From Laguncularia racemosa (taxonomy: Eukaryota; Streptophyta; Magnoliopsida; Myrtales; Combretaceae): a stretch of 64,000 nucleotides of DNA. This document shows, one piece after another, positions 47,566 through 59,000 of the stretch; positions within the stretch are counted from its first letter, which is position 1; every line of letters begins with the position of its first letter. The notes beneath the pieces were generated by a model. It made no database searches. It was given only the letters and a program-made list of their open reading frames with translations, and was not told the DNA's origin. A program made the position numbers and the translations under genes. The DNA is taken from NCBI GenBank assembly GCA_037954665.1, contig JBBMOL010000134.1, positions 1,240,001 to 1,304,000 on the forward strand, given 5' to 3'.

Positions 47566-49364
47566 ATGTTCTTAGGAACGGGGAGTGGGGTGTAGAGGCC
47601 CGTGTTTTGGGCCTGACCCTTAGAGGTCTGGCATATATAACACCGTTGCACAATCCTCCCAACGTCACGCCTCAAGTGTGGCCAGTAGTATCGAGTGCTG
47701 ACTGCTGCAATGGTCTTGTCTCTGCCCAGATGACCTGCCAATCCACCACCATGCAAATCACGGATCAGCTTCTCCCTCAGAGAAGACTCTGGAATACAAA
47801 GCTGATTTCCTTTCATGAGGAACCCATCATAAATATGGAAATCATTGCTAGGTTGTTTGTCCCGACACAACGCCCACGCATCCTTAAAATCGTTATCACT
47901 TACGTATAGATCTTTCATATGCTCAAATCCCACTACTTCAGTGTGAAGTGTCACCAACAAACTGGCTCGCCTACTCAAAGCATCTGCGACTTTGTTGTAG
48001 ACTCTCGATTTATGTTTAAGTTTAAACGGGAACTTCTGTAAGAATTGAATCCACCGTGCATGCATGTCCTTACTAATCCTGGTCTGATTATTCAAGTGCT
48101 TAAGAGCATCACAGTCGGAGTATAGCATGAATTCCTTGCCCACTAGGTAATGTTCCCAGGTCCTCAAAGCACGCACCACCGAATAAAATTCTTTGTCATA
48201 AGTGGACCAATTCCGCCTAGACTCGCATAACTTCTCACTGAAAAAGGCAATGGGCTTCCTTTCCTGAGATAACACCGCTCCTATTCCCACCCCACTTGCA
48301 TCACAATCGACTTCAAACAATTTATCAAAGTCAGGTAATGCAAGGACTGGAGCATTGCACAACTTTTCTTTTAACAGCCCGAAACTACTTTCAGCTTCAT
48401 CACTCCACTGGAACTTCCCTTTCTTCAGGCACTCGGTCATAGGTGCAGCAAGGGTGCTGAAGTGGCGAATAAACCTTCTATAGAAGCTCGCTAGTCCCAA
48501 AAAACTCCTCAAAGCACTTACGGTGTTGGGAATGGGCCATTCCCTAATAGCTTTTACTTTCTCATCATCCACGGTAATTCCATCACCACTAACGACAAAA
48601 CCCAAAAACAACAATCTCCTAGAGAGGAATACACATTTCTTGAGATTCACAAAGAGCTTGTTCTCCCTCAGAACATTTAACACTTCCCTCACATGATCGA
48701 TGTGTTCCTCCTCAGTTTTGCTATAGATCAGGATATCGTCAAAGTAAACTACGACAAACCGAGCAAAAAAGGGTCTAAGTACCTGATTCATAATACGCAT
48801 GAAGGTGCTTGGGGCGTTACTGAGGCCAAAAGGCATGACCATCCATTCATATAGGCCTTCCTTAGTTTTAAAGGCCGTCTTCCACTCATCTCCTGGTCGG
48901 ATCCGAATCTGATGGTAACCACTTCTCATATTGATCTTGGAAAAGAATTTGGCCCCACTCAAGCAATCTAGCATGTCTTCCAGCCTTGGTATTGGGAATT
49001 TATAGCCAATGGTAATTTTGTTGATTGCTCTGCTGTCGAGACACATGCGCCAACTACCATCTTTCTTTGGGGTCAGCAAAGCAGGCACTGCGCAAGGGCT
49101 CATGCTCTCCCTGATGAATCCCTTCTGGAGTAGTTCTTGCACCTTTCCCTGCAATATTTCCGTCTCCTTTGGGCTCATCCTATAATGTGGAAGATTAGGT
49201 AGGCTAGCTCCTGGAATCAAATCAATATGATGTTGGATATCCCTCATGGGAGGTAATCCATCGGGTAGCTCCTCAGATGTTATTTCCCTAAACTCCTCCA
49301 GTAGCGCCTTCACACTGTCTGGCAACTCCTGGTCACTACTCTGATCTTCCTCCACAAACATCAC
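47346..49364 (-). pseudogene. pol: Reverse transcriptase, RNase H and integrase N-terminus
   Basis: 672 residues. The reverse transcriptase contains PKKDGSWRMCLDSRAIN, FPIPRLEDML, FFSKINMRSGYHQIR, MPFGLSNAPSTF and YFDDIL (about 48734-48745). Motif A normally has Asp where this copy has Asn (AAT codon, 48930-48932), which removes a catalytic metal ligand. RNase H follows (VDCDASGVGIGAVL, TYDKEFYSV, ADALSRR). The integrase zinc-binding domain has HGGGLAGH and CYICQ. The first integrase catalytic Asp lies in DLSMDFV, just before a one-base deletion near 47528-47538, after which this frame is no longer meaningful. Confidence 0.93.
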
Positions 49365-49367
49365 CTG

Positions 49368-50069
49368 TCAGACAACTAATGCATGGATTGTATGCGTCTC
49401 CTTAATTGCTTCCCCCATCTCCCTCTCAAATTGGGTGATAGTGAGGAAAGAACGCCCCTCCGTTTTAGAAGTTTTAAGGCGGTGAGTTGTTTTGAGAGGT
49501 AGGAGAGTGAACTTTACCCCATCCTTCTCTAACCGGTAAACATTCTCCCTTCCTTCGTGTTTGGCATCAACATCAAATTGCCAAGGTCTCCCAAACAGAA
49601 GGTGGCATGCGTCCATGTCCTTGACATCACAATAGACCTCATCTCTATACTTCCCTATAGAGAAAGGTACTCTACATCGCTCGGTGACTTCTATTTTCTC
49701 AGCCGCTTTAATCCACCCAATGGTATATGGATTCGGGTGTTTTTTAATTGTCAAATTCAATACTCTCACCGTTTCCTTACCAATGATATTCTCGCAACTC
49801 CCGCTATCCACTATCAAGTCAAACACCCTACCATCAACAGTACATCTAGTCCGGAACAACTGATGTCTTTGGGACTTCTCATCATACTTCGGTGCCAACA
49901 TCAACTTCCTAATGACATATGTTTCCTCATCATCTCCATAACCATCATCACTATAAAGCTCATCCCCTCCATCCGGTTCACAGCACACCTCCTCATCCTC
50001 CTCTCTATTAAGAACATTAATAGGTCTCCTACTGAGGCACTCATTGGAACGATGACCCGGTTGTTGCAC
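49368..50069 (-). pseudogene. pro: Nucleocapsid end and aspartic protease of the gypsy element
   Basis: The frame opens with the second half of the zinc knuckle (PGHRSNECLSRRP), continues through an acidic linker, and contains a retropepsin-like domain with the active site VDSGSCENIIG (about 49783-49811). This is a D-S-G variant, as in many plant Ty3 elements. LLFGRPWQFD is the second conserved protease motif. A TGA at 49368-49370 ends the frame; the reverse transcriptase frame continues in phase immediately after it, so the stop is a point mutation rather than a true gene end. Confidence 0.88.
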
Positions 50070-51202
50070 CTATAGCACTTTCCCATAACTGGTTTGGCAT
50101 AGGGATTGTTTTGCTTAGGTGCTTCCCTATTTTCCATTGGTCTCCTACTTGTTCCCCTTTCTTCTCTCTTCTCATTGCTTCCGCCTGGAGCTTCTAGGAC
50201 AGCCTTCCCTCTATCCGTACCTACGGTACCGAATCCTTCGTTCTTAAACCTTCGGTTACCTCCATCAAACCTACTGGTCTTTTCTTGTAGCATCATCTCT
50301 GCTCGAAGGGCCATGTTTTTCGCCTCATTGACGTTGCGCAAAACATGAACCCCTATCTTCTCCTTAATTTGCAGCCTCAGTCCATCCAGGTATCTAGCCA
50401 CCTGCTGTCCTTTGCTTTCCCTAAGGTCGTTTCTCTCAACCAACCTCATGAACTCCGCCATATATTCATACACTGTTCTCGGGCCTTGTCTACACTTCTG
50501 GTATTGTTGGAACAATATTTGTTCGTAGTCAGGAGGCAGGAAATCCCTTTGGATCAATTGCTTCATTCTATACCACGTCTGCACCGGTTGCTTTCCTTCT
50601 CTATATCGCCTATTCTGCAATCTCTCCCACCAGGCCGAAGCCCCTCCTTTCAATCTACATGCCACTAACCCCACCCTACGATTCTCCGACACCTCCATAT
50701 AATCAAAGAAACGATCCACTTCTTCCAGCCAATCTATTAAATCCTCGATGTTCAAATTACCGTTAAAAGAAGGTATATCTACCTTTAATTTGAATTCGCT
50801 GGTGTCTCCCTGATCGTAGCCCTGGCGATTCCGGCCATAACCACCTCCACCGTATCCTCTCCGCTGTGGTTGCGGGTTTCCGGCCAGCCAATCATCTTCC
50901 TCCTCAGAATCCACATCATACTCTTGGACTCTTCGATTCGTAGCGATAGGTCTGTTGATCGGAACACCAAGAGCAGGGTTTGCCCCGGGTCGTACTCCCC
51001 TAACGTCTCTATCCCTGTTTGTATTGGTTCCCATTGCGTCAAAACGCTCCACCAGATCATCAAAACGCTGTTCGAAGCGTCGGAGTCTCTGATCCATGGT
51101 ATCCAACACTACCCTTTGAGCCTGCACTTCGGTTCGCAGAGTTTCCACATCCCGAGCAACGTCCGGAACGTGACCGCCTCCTAAACTTCCGTCACCTGAC
51201 AT
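50060..51202 (-). pseudogene. gag: gag (capsid-nucleocapsid) of the gypsy element
   Basis: The likely start is the ATG at 51200-51202 (MSGDGSLGGG); the frame is open further upstream into the primer site without an ATG. A predicted coiled coil (about residues 15-60, rich in V/L/R/E/Q heptads) is followed by an acidic and Gly/Arg-rich linker. Then comes the retrotransposon gag domain (IEDLIDWLEEVDRFFDYMEV, GGASAWWERLQ, YRMKQLIQRDF, EYMAEFMRL). A basic region follows, then the first half of a CCHC zinc knuckle (GKCYRC). A one-base deletion near 50060-50068 throws the frame out in the middle of the knuckle. The remaining knuckle residues (PGHRSNEC) lie in the next frame. The original frame runs on to 49901 as meaningless sequence. 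Confidence 0.88.
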
Positions 51203-51222
51203 CTCCACAGGAAATTTTCCTT

Positions 51223-51234
51223 GCTCTGATACCA
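51223..51234 (-). other. Primer-binding site (initiator tRNA-Met)
   Basis: On the minus strand TGGTATCAGAGC lies two bases after the 5' LTR. This is the standard plant retrotransposon primer site complementary to the 3' end of initiator tRNA-Met. It primes minus-strand DNA synthesis. Confidence 0.92.
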
Positions 51235-51236
51235 AC

Positions 51237-51789
51237 TGACGCAGCGAGTTAGCGTAGAAAGCTTAGAGAATCACTCAACGAATGAATCTCTCAAACAAAC
51301 AATGGTTGCGCACAACCACTAAAGGCGAGAAGTCTCTCACGAAATGTATTTCAAGAATAAAATAAGACGTAACCCTAACATCACTACAAAAAGGTTTATA
51401 TACTCTCCTAAAATTATAAAAAGGAAAAGACGAATCTGCACGTACACGGTCTAAGGCACGGCCGTGCTTCGACCCGTGTTGGACTCTGTGACATTGGTTA
51501 TTCGATGCCCCTGGTTGAGACACGGCCGTGCTTCAGGCCGTGTTAGGCACTATGGGGATTTGCTGTTCAGTACCCCTACTCGAGACACGGCCGTGCTTCA
51601 GGCCGTGTTAGACACTGTGAGATCTTGTGGTTTGATATCCTTGCTCGAGACACGGCCGTGCTTCAAGCCGTGTTAGACACTGTGAGATCTTGCGGTTTGA
51701 TACCCTTGCTCGAGACACGGCCGTGTTTCCGGCCGTGCGCAGAACCCGTGCTCCCAACCGTATGATCGCTTCTTGTATCCCCTCCATCA
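51237..51789 (-). repeat. 5' LTR of the gypsy element
   Basis: 553 bp, the same length as the 3' LTR, with 12 substitutions and no indels between them by eye. It has the same four GAGACACGGCCGTG tandem units (from about 51517) and a TATA-like motif at 51393-51403. Confidence 0.95.
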
Positions 51790-51794
51790 CAATC
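51790..51794. repeat. Gypsy target-site duplication, right
   Basis: CAATC, identical to 46109-46113. Confidence 0.92.
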
Positions 51795-53128
51795 TATCAT
51801 AGATCTAGATCCATTGTCATAACCCTTTTGATCAGATCATATACAAATTCTACCAATAGAAAATGTCGTTGTTGTCGAATAATAAGTGTCACAAAGAAAA
51901 TATAAATTTAAGAAGATAGGCATTCGGGAGACATTATAAAACAACCCCAATCAAGATAATGAATATAAATGCTGCTATTCAAGACATCTAGCCTAAGATA
52001 TTCTAAGTATTGTTATGACAATAAAAGTGATTGTTTAGAAGCCTATTGCAAAATATGCAACTCAAGTGTGTTTATTGTAAATTTTATATGAAAAGCAATA
52101 TCTATAAGCCATTTCAAATAAAATATTAGAAAAATTAATTATATCCCTACTAAATATCATTATCGATAAACAAGCAATTAGCCTTCCAAATTCAAATGGA
52201 TTCAATAATTACTACTTCAATAGTTACATAATAATGCGAAGAAAGCATTAGCATAAACTTACTCAAAAATGAGATAAATCAAATCTTTTAAGAGATTGGT
52301 GATGAATATTTAAAACCTTAGGGAAAAAAAAAAGATGAAACCTTAATTAATAACAAAAGAATATGGAAAAAAAGTGTGTCAAGAGGAATTGGGTAGTGTT
52401 AGAAAGAAAATAAGAGGCAATAAAGGATATGAGAGTTGAGAGAGTAAGATTAGCACATAGTACTTTTGAAAGAAAATAAGAGATATGAAGGAATGAATGA
52501 TATAATATGCTTTAAGTTTTCACTTTCCACAATAAGCAAAGGGGTTGGGTCTTGAATATGTGTTGAGTTCAAATTATAATATATTGTTATATTCAATATT
52601 ATTAATTAAGAATTTTTATAGGGTGTATGCAAAGTACCCTAAAGCTTATATCTCATAATTCAGATCCTAAGATGGGTAAAAGGCGCAAAGGTGTTGTACT
52701 TAATGCTTGACCCATTAGAGTAGGATATAGAATTGAAATCACTACTATAACCTTTGATATCCATTTAAAACCTATTTAATTATATGCTGTAGAGTAAATT
52801 CTAGCCCTCAACAAGGTTATTCATGGATTTCTCTGTTATAGGTACCAGAGTTTAATTTTAAGTTTGTGATAAACTAAAATATTAAATTAGTTCCTTGTAC
52901 TTCCACGGAGGACCAATTTGGCCATAAACTCTGTGGCTCTAGTCCGTCTATGATTTTGAGGGTAGATCACTTTCTCAAGTCATTGAAATGCACGAATTGA
53001 TATAAATTTAAACGATTATGGTAACTTTGTCCAGTTTTTATTGGATGTGTTGTTGCATTCTAAGTAAAATATGATGGAGAATAATTCGATGAAGTTACTT
53101 AATTTTTTTCTTTTTTTGCCTATTACAT
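51795..53128. other. Intergenic, no gene seen
   Basis: AT-rich sequence, no coding potential or repeat structure that I can support. Confidence 0.5.
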
Positions 53129-53136
53129 GTTACACA

Positions 53137-53983
53137 TAGGGCTATAAACAAGTTGTGCTTTTAAAAGCTTAAACTCAATTTGTTAAAAAAATTATTGAAC
53201 TCGAGCCAAACTTTTACTAAGTTTAAAAATTATAGATTCGAACTCAAGCTCATTAAAAAAATTTAAAGTTTGAACTTGAATTATTATATAAACGAACTTA
53301 ACTTGAGCTCATTTATCTAAATAAGTTAACTTGATTTAGATAAATGAGTATCAATGAGCTTAAATTTAAGTGTAATCTTGTCTAGACAAACAAGTCTAGA
53401 GGAACATGAGCTTGAGCTCATGTTTGTTTAGATAAATGAGTAAAAAGGAGTTTGAGTTCGTATTAAAGTTTAAAATTAATTCAAAAATTCAAAATTTGCC
53501 ATTTCATCTTTTTATTGAAATTAATTTAAAATTTTATTATTTTAAATACAAATTTATAAGATAATTATAGATGGTTGTAATATGATTTTTAATGTAAAAT
53601 GTCGATTCACGAGTCTACTCTTATGCGTGTTTGCAACCTAGTTTTTAATAATATAAATAAAAGCTTACTTGTGAGCGTATTCATGAGCTTATTGGCAAGC
53701 CTATTCATAAGTCAGTTTAATAACAACATAAACAAGTTAGCTTGTAAACATGTTTGCAAATCTGTTTATAAGCCAGTTTGTTAATAATTTAAATAAGCCT
53801 ATTTGCAAGCCTACTCTCGAGATTGCTCTCAAACTGACTTATGAACTTAAATAAGAGCTTGAATTTAGTTTGTTTAAATAAATAAATATTATTTTAAGCT
53901 CAAACTTGTTTCATTTACTAATCGAGTTTAAACCGTGTCAAGCTTGAATAATTTGCAAATAACTTGATTTGTTTGCAACTCTA
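53137..53983. mobile_element. Non-autonomous hAT-type element
   Basis: The left end reads TAGGGCTATAAACAAGTTG. The right end, read as reverse complement, is TAGAGTTGCAAACAAATCAA. These ends fit the common plant hAT type. The flanking 8-bp sequences GTTACACA (53129-53136) and GTTATACA (53984-53991) match at 7 of 8 positions, as expected for an older target duplication. The 847-bp interior is full of GAGCTTGAGCTCATTT-like and TTTAGATAAATGAG-like subterminal words in both orientations and encodes no transposase. Confidence 0.78.
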
Positions 53984-53991
53984 GTTATACA

Positions 53992-55850
53992 ATTTGAAGA
54001 AGAGAAGTTTCGAATCTATTTCTCGTAAATAAAGAATAGTATTTATATAAACTAAACTATAAAGAGAAGTCCTATTTAGTCGTTTAAACTTTTATTCAAT
54101 TTGCTGATCCATTGACGTGAGAAACTTATCCGATCCATTCACAAGGTTTATGGACTTGGTCTTGGACTGCCCCGATTTCTTCGGAACAGTGTCTATTTTG
54201 GCCTTCATGTTTTCGACACAGTTTGTAAACACGTGTGGACGTAAATTGAGCTAAATCAACATCTTACGCTTTTAATTTTACGGATAATTGTAAATGAAAC
54301 CCAAGTTATTAGTCATGTATGATAAACCTGTCAAATTTTTAAAGTGTGATTTTATCTTCTTATAATTTTTAAAAATATATAAATAATAAATCTAAATAAT
54401 TACTAAAATCCTGAATTCTTACTAAAAAGATAAAAAAAATAATGACAACTTTAAAGTTTTAATGATGATATAAAAGTTATTTATGTATTTTTAAAAGATG
54501 TATAAAAATAAAATCACGTTTTCTAAATATTTTGGAATATCAATATGTATTTATAATTTACTTTAATTTCACTCATCCTAACAAATGTTATAGCCTTATA
54601 GCAGTTTGGCTTTAAAATGCACTCATAGGACATTTACAGACATATACAGTTGTTTGCCATTTTTCATGAATTAATTTACAAAAATTGGTCAGATCGTATG
54701 GCCATAGGGAGTCATATTTGTGAAATATCCATAGTTGCGGGGTGTTTTCAGCCGCATATCATTGATTCGCATGGTGCCCCTGCTGCTGGTAAACCTTTTT
54801 GAACTGTACAAGGTAGTAATGGATGTGACTCTCACTGGACTTACCAAGAACGGAAAATACATTTATCTTAAATTTCCCAACTTTATTTGTTTATTATTTT
54901 TTAAAGGATCACATGTGTTGATAAGCCTTTTGATAGTAGCCTCCAAGCCCACCAGTCCGCCCACAAATCGAATCAAGGATGAACCGGAAGCACAATCAGA
55001 TTTGGAAACTGCCAATCCTATTGTCTGTCCACAACATCCACCTGGTTAATGGGCTCGAGAAAATCATGGATATTGACACACTTTCCTTATTTAGCTCGTA
55101 CCCTACATTAAGCTCCAAGGTATGGATTGAACCCTAACATTCGCAATGTTATTATGCTATTGCCGCACCTCCATTCCTTCACCTTTGTTTCTCGTGCGCT
55201 CGTCTTGCAGGTCTTTATACACGCACACAAACATCCTTTATAGGCCGAGGCCTACCACCGGAGAAAGGCATCTAAGAGCATGTATTTACTATATAATTCA
55301 TTTAGGATTTCAGGTATTTAAAACATGAAAAAATTAGTGTGTCACATTAGCAAACATTTAAATCTATAGCATTTATAATGGAAAATATTGAAACGAAGGT
55401 ATAAAACTTATGACTTAAAATAATAATTAATAAACATATAAGAAAACATTTGGATCCTAAATCGAAAAAGTAGGAAAATATTTAAACCTTTGAATCATAG
55501 TGTTCTCTACCAACAATCATTCGAGCACCCCATCATTACATAGGAATTGTATAATGTTAGAATGAATTATTGCATTATACACGGGCCAAAATATTTCCAG
55601 TTTTCCATGGATTGCCATTTCAAGCTGACACAAGTTTGCTTTGTATTGTAAAAAGCAATAGAAGTAAGGCCACTTGCTAAAACATTACAGTGCACCAATC
55701 GTAAGGATATTTCGAAGTGATATTGTTTCTCGCACTATAAACATGTTTCACGAGTGATAGCACTTAGCACAGGAACAATGTACGCTTCCATCCTCATATT
55801 AGGTTACATAGTAGTACCTAGTACTTATCCTTGCCATTATTATCTTGTCC
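53992..55850. other. Intergenic region upstream of the permease gene
   Basis: The frame at 54735-55049 (104 residues, including DEPEAQSDLETANPIVCPQH) is not recognised and has no supporting start context. It could be a relic. The rest is AT-rich sequence without visible genes. Confidence 0.4.
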
Positions 55851-55858
55851 TATAAAAG
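55851..55858 (+). promoter_or_regulatory. TATA box of the amino acid permease gene
   Basis: TATAAAAG lies 146 bp upstream of the chosen ATG, followed by a CT/CA-rich leader (55862-55940) typical of plant transcription starts. Confidence 0.6.
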
Positions 55859-56003
55859 CCCTAGCCATTCTTTCACTTTTGAACAACCATCAGCTTGATC
55901 ATCAAATATCTCCCTCCCGCTTCCTCTTTCTTTTGTGATCCACCACCATTACCATAACAAGGAAACATAGGTAACCAGCATATATAATTCCGTGTGAATC
56001 GCC

Positions 56004-59000
56004 ATGTTGCCTAGGAGTCGAACTCTCCCATCAAGAATACACAATGGAGTTGTAAGAATAATTAATCTATAGCTTTACGATTTCTAATTTCTCGAATTCT
56101 CATTTTGACTTATCAACTTTCGCGCAAGTTGTGTGCTTACACAATACTTCATTATTTTATGCATATATGGGTGCGTGTGTGTATGTTACTGTACATGCTC
56201 TACACATAATATATGTTGTACTTTGCGAATAGAGCATAATTTTATATTTCGTTCGCCTCCGTTCTTCTTATCTAGTATTGTCTTGTGAAACAAACAGGAC
56301 GTTTAGTAATATTTCTTTCCCACACTTTACAATTTATACAGGTAGAAGAGAGGCATGATATCAGGAGCTACTTTCAAGTCGAAGTCCAGTCTAAACCCCA
56401 CGCTGACACAGAAGCAATAAATCCTCCGTCGAGTTATTCGAAATGTTTTGATGATGATGGTCGGCTGAAGAGGACGGGTAATCTTAACTCTCTATTTATT
56501 ACTTCATAGTTTATCCCCTATCTTGCATATATTATTCTATCCTCATACACATTAATTTTATGTAAGATATATTGAACTTCCCTATAAGAGAGTAGATGCC
56601 TTTAGCATACAAGCTGAATAGGAAATGTTTTGTGGGTTTAGATCGAATTTCTTATACAGGGTTTAGGAATTGGGGACAAAAGTATAACTTAAACATATTT
56701 GTCCACATGACTTAATCATAAGTATAAACAAACCTGTTTAGACTCGTTTTATTCAAACAATTATATTTTAAATTTGAACTCATTTCAATCTCAAATTAAT
56801 CATGCTAAGAATTTTGAGTTTAAACTTGATGAAAAGTGACATTAAATAAACTCTTAAGATCAATCTCAATTTAGTAAACCTGTTTAGACTTGTTTTATTA
56901 AAAAAAAAAATTTTTTTCTCCCAATCAAAATGATATTAATGTCTAAATTCATTTCAAACTTGCCTAATACTTAAGCTCAACCTATGCTTGATTACCCTCG
57001 TTAGAACTCATTAAGCAATAATATCAGGTATGTTCTAGCTCGATGAATTGTAATACCAAACTTTAGTAGCCTTGATTCCTAATTATAACCGTTTCTATCT
57101 CATTGCTGGTATGTTTCTTTAATTATCTAACTCTATCATATTCTATATTATATTTGAACTTTTATCTGAATATATCCAAAGATAGCCATAATGATTCTGT
57201 CATCCCAAAGTTTTATTTTTCACCATTATTAGGCTTTGGTTGCCGGTGTGACCTTCGAACATAGATTTTAATGAATGGCTATCATTTATAAGGTAAATAT
57301 ATATATGATTTTCTCGTCATTATTTTCAAAAAGATTTATGCAAAACTCATTACTCTAATTTAATCAACAAAGCATTATTTAGTTTTAATTTTATTGACAC
57401 AACACAATCTAAAAGGTCTTCAAGAATTGTGGAATCAAACAGCTTCTAAATACGAGAAGAAACAATTAAAAAACAAGAATAAATATGCATATATATATAT
57501 ACATATGTTTATATATATGTTATTGATTAGTTGATGATTGGAAAGTGGAATCCTTGTACGATCTCTAAAAAAAAAAAAGCGGAGGTTTCAACAGCTGCAC
57601 TTGCCGTTCTCATTTCTAGCACTCGGTACAGATGGAAAGACTTGATACAAGTTTTACCGAAGAATTTCATACGTGTTCTTGAATCACTTGCTAAAATATT
57701 AAATAAAAAAAAAAAACTTTTTACTTCTTTTTACACTTGTTTGTTTTTCTGTAAATCGGAAGTTTCATTGCTAAGGGGTATCAACAGAACTCTTCAAAAT
57801 TTAACAATTACGCCCGAGTAAAAAAATATACAAATGATCGAATTGCTTAATTAATTAGACTATTACTTTTTTACATACGATCTTTTGTGGGTACGTATGT
57901 GTATATGTGCAGGGACTTTCTGGACTGCAGCATCACATATAATCACAGCAGTGATAGGATCAGGAGTGCTGTCACTGGCATGGTCCATAGGACAGTTGGG
58001 TTGGATTGCAGGACCATCTGTTATGGTTCTCTTTGCTTTTGTCAACCTTTATTCTTCCAATCTCTTGGCTCAGTGTTACAGGTCTGGTGATCCAGTCACT
58101 GGTCAAAGAAACTACACTTATATGGACGCTGTCAAGGCCAACTTAGGTATATATATATGTATACGGTGGTACATGCCTAAGAGAATAAGAAAAACATATG
58201 AAAATTCACAAATATAATCCTTAGACTATTGATTTTATGCCGACAAATTACTAAACTATGGAAAGATGCATATACCCAAATTTACTCTTGAAACTATTGA
58301 TTTTAGTGATGATTTTGTGATGAGGTGGAAATAATAACAAATAAATATATGGATAAATTTGGTAAAAATGAGGTAGTCACGATTTATTAATTTCTGAATC
58401 TTATTTCGAAGGAAACAAACTAACTCAAAGAAGTCAGTACCTTTAGTACAAGCCATGCCATTTTTTGAGCAAATTTCATCGTTTAGTTTTTCGAATAGAC
58501 AATTTTACTATTTTTGATAATTTTTAGATTTTTATAACTTTTATAGATATTTCTATTTTATATGCCGTTTGTGGCGTTGTTTTTGTCATTTAAGGTATGT
58601 CGTATCTCTAAGTTTTAGGAATTTTTATTTTTCGGCTATTTTTAAGGTTTTTTATTTTTAGTAAATTTTTTATATCTATTTTTTGCAATTTGCACTTATT
58701 ATTATTTGTATACCCTAAAACAAGGAGAGAGATTATTATTGAAGGAAAAAAAACTATTGTGAGCATGATGTTACAATTCACATGTGTTACGTTGCATCAT
58801 TTTGAAAGTTTAATAATGGTACTAGAGAATATACATCTCTTAAAAAGAGAGGTGAATTCATGCTTCGAGAATATAAAGGGTTTATCTGCATCTAATAAGT
58901 GGTTTTTGCAGCGTATTTGCTACTGTACCACAAACTTACAGATCTAATTTAAATTCAGTTGACATGTTTCGGATTTTTCATATTTCTTAGGTGGGCGAAA

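Larger units (their letters stand above)
46114..51789 (-). mobile_element. Ty3/gypsy LTR retrotransposon, complete structure, disabled
   Basis: 5676 bp, transcribed on the minus strand. Two 553-bp LTRs (46114-46666 and 51237-51789) start TG and end CA and are flanked by the 5-bp target duplication CAATC (46109-46113 and 51790-51794). The primer site, polypurine tract, gag, protease, reverse transcriptase, RNase H and integrase are all present in Ty3/gypsy order. I count 12 differences between the LTRs (about 2%), so the insertion is recent on an evolutionary scale. The polyprotein is broken by two one-base frameshifts, one stop and a catalytic substitution. The integrase C-terminus (GPY-type motif KKYGPYKIV, then INDNAYVV) lacks an obvious canonical chromodomain and runs into the 3' LTR. 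That is reminiscent of the CRM clade of chromoviruses, but this placement is tentative. Confidence 0.95.

Noticed and set aside
47607..47909. Plus-strand 100-residue open frame
   Set aside because: It is antisense to the integrase and RNase H coding sequence of the gypsy element and has no motifs of its own.
49557..51252. Several plus-strand open frames
   Set aside because: All are antisense shadows of the gag-protease region on the minus strand.
56285..56509. Independent small protein
   Set aside because: It is permease exon 2 read through the intron borders on both sides, not a separate gene.
57531..57821. 96-residue frame between permease exons
   Set aside because: It lies wholly inside intron 2 and contains A-run-encoded Lys stretches; no homology to transporters or other proteins is apparent.
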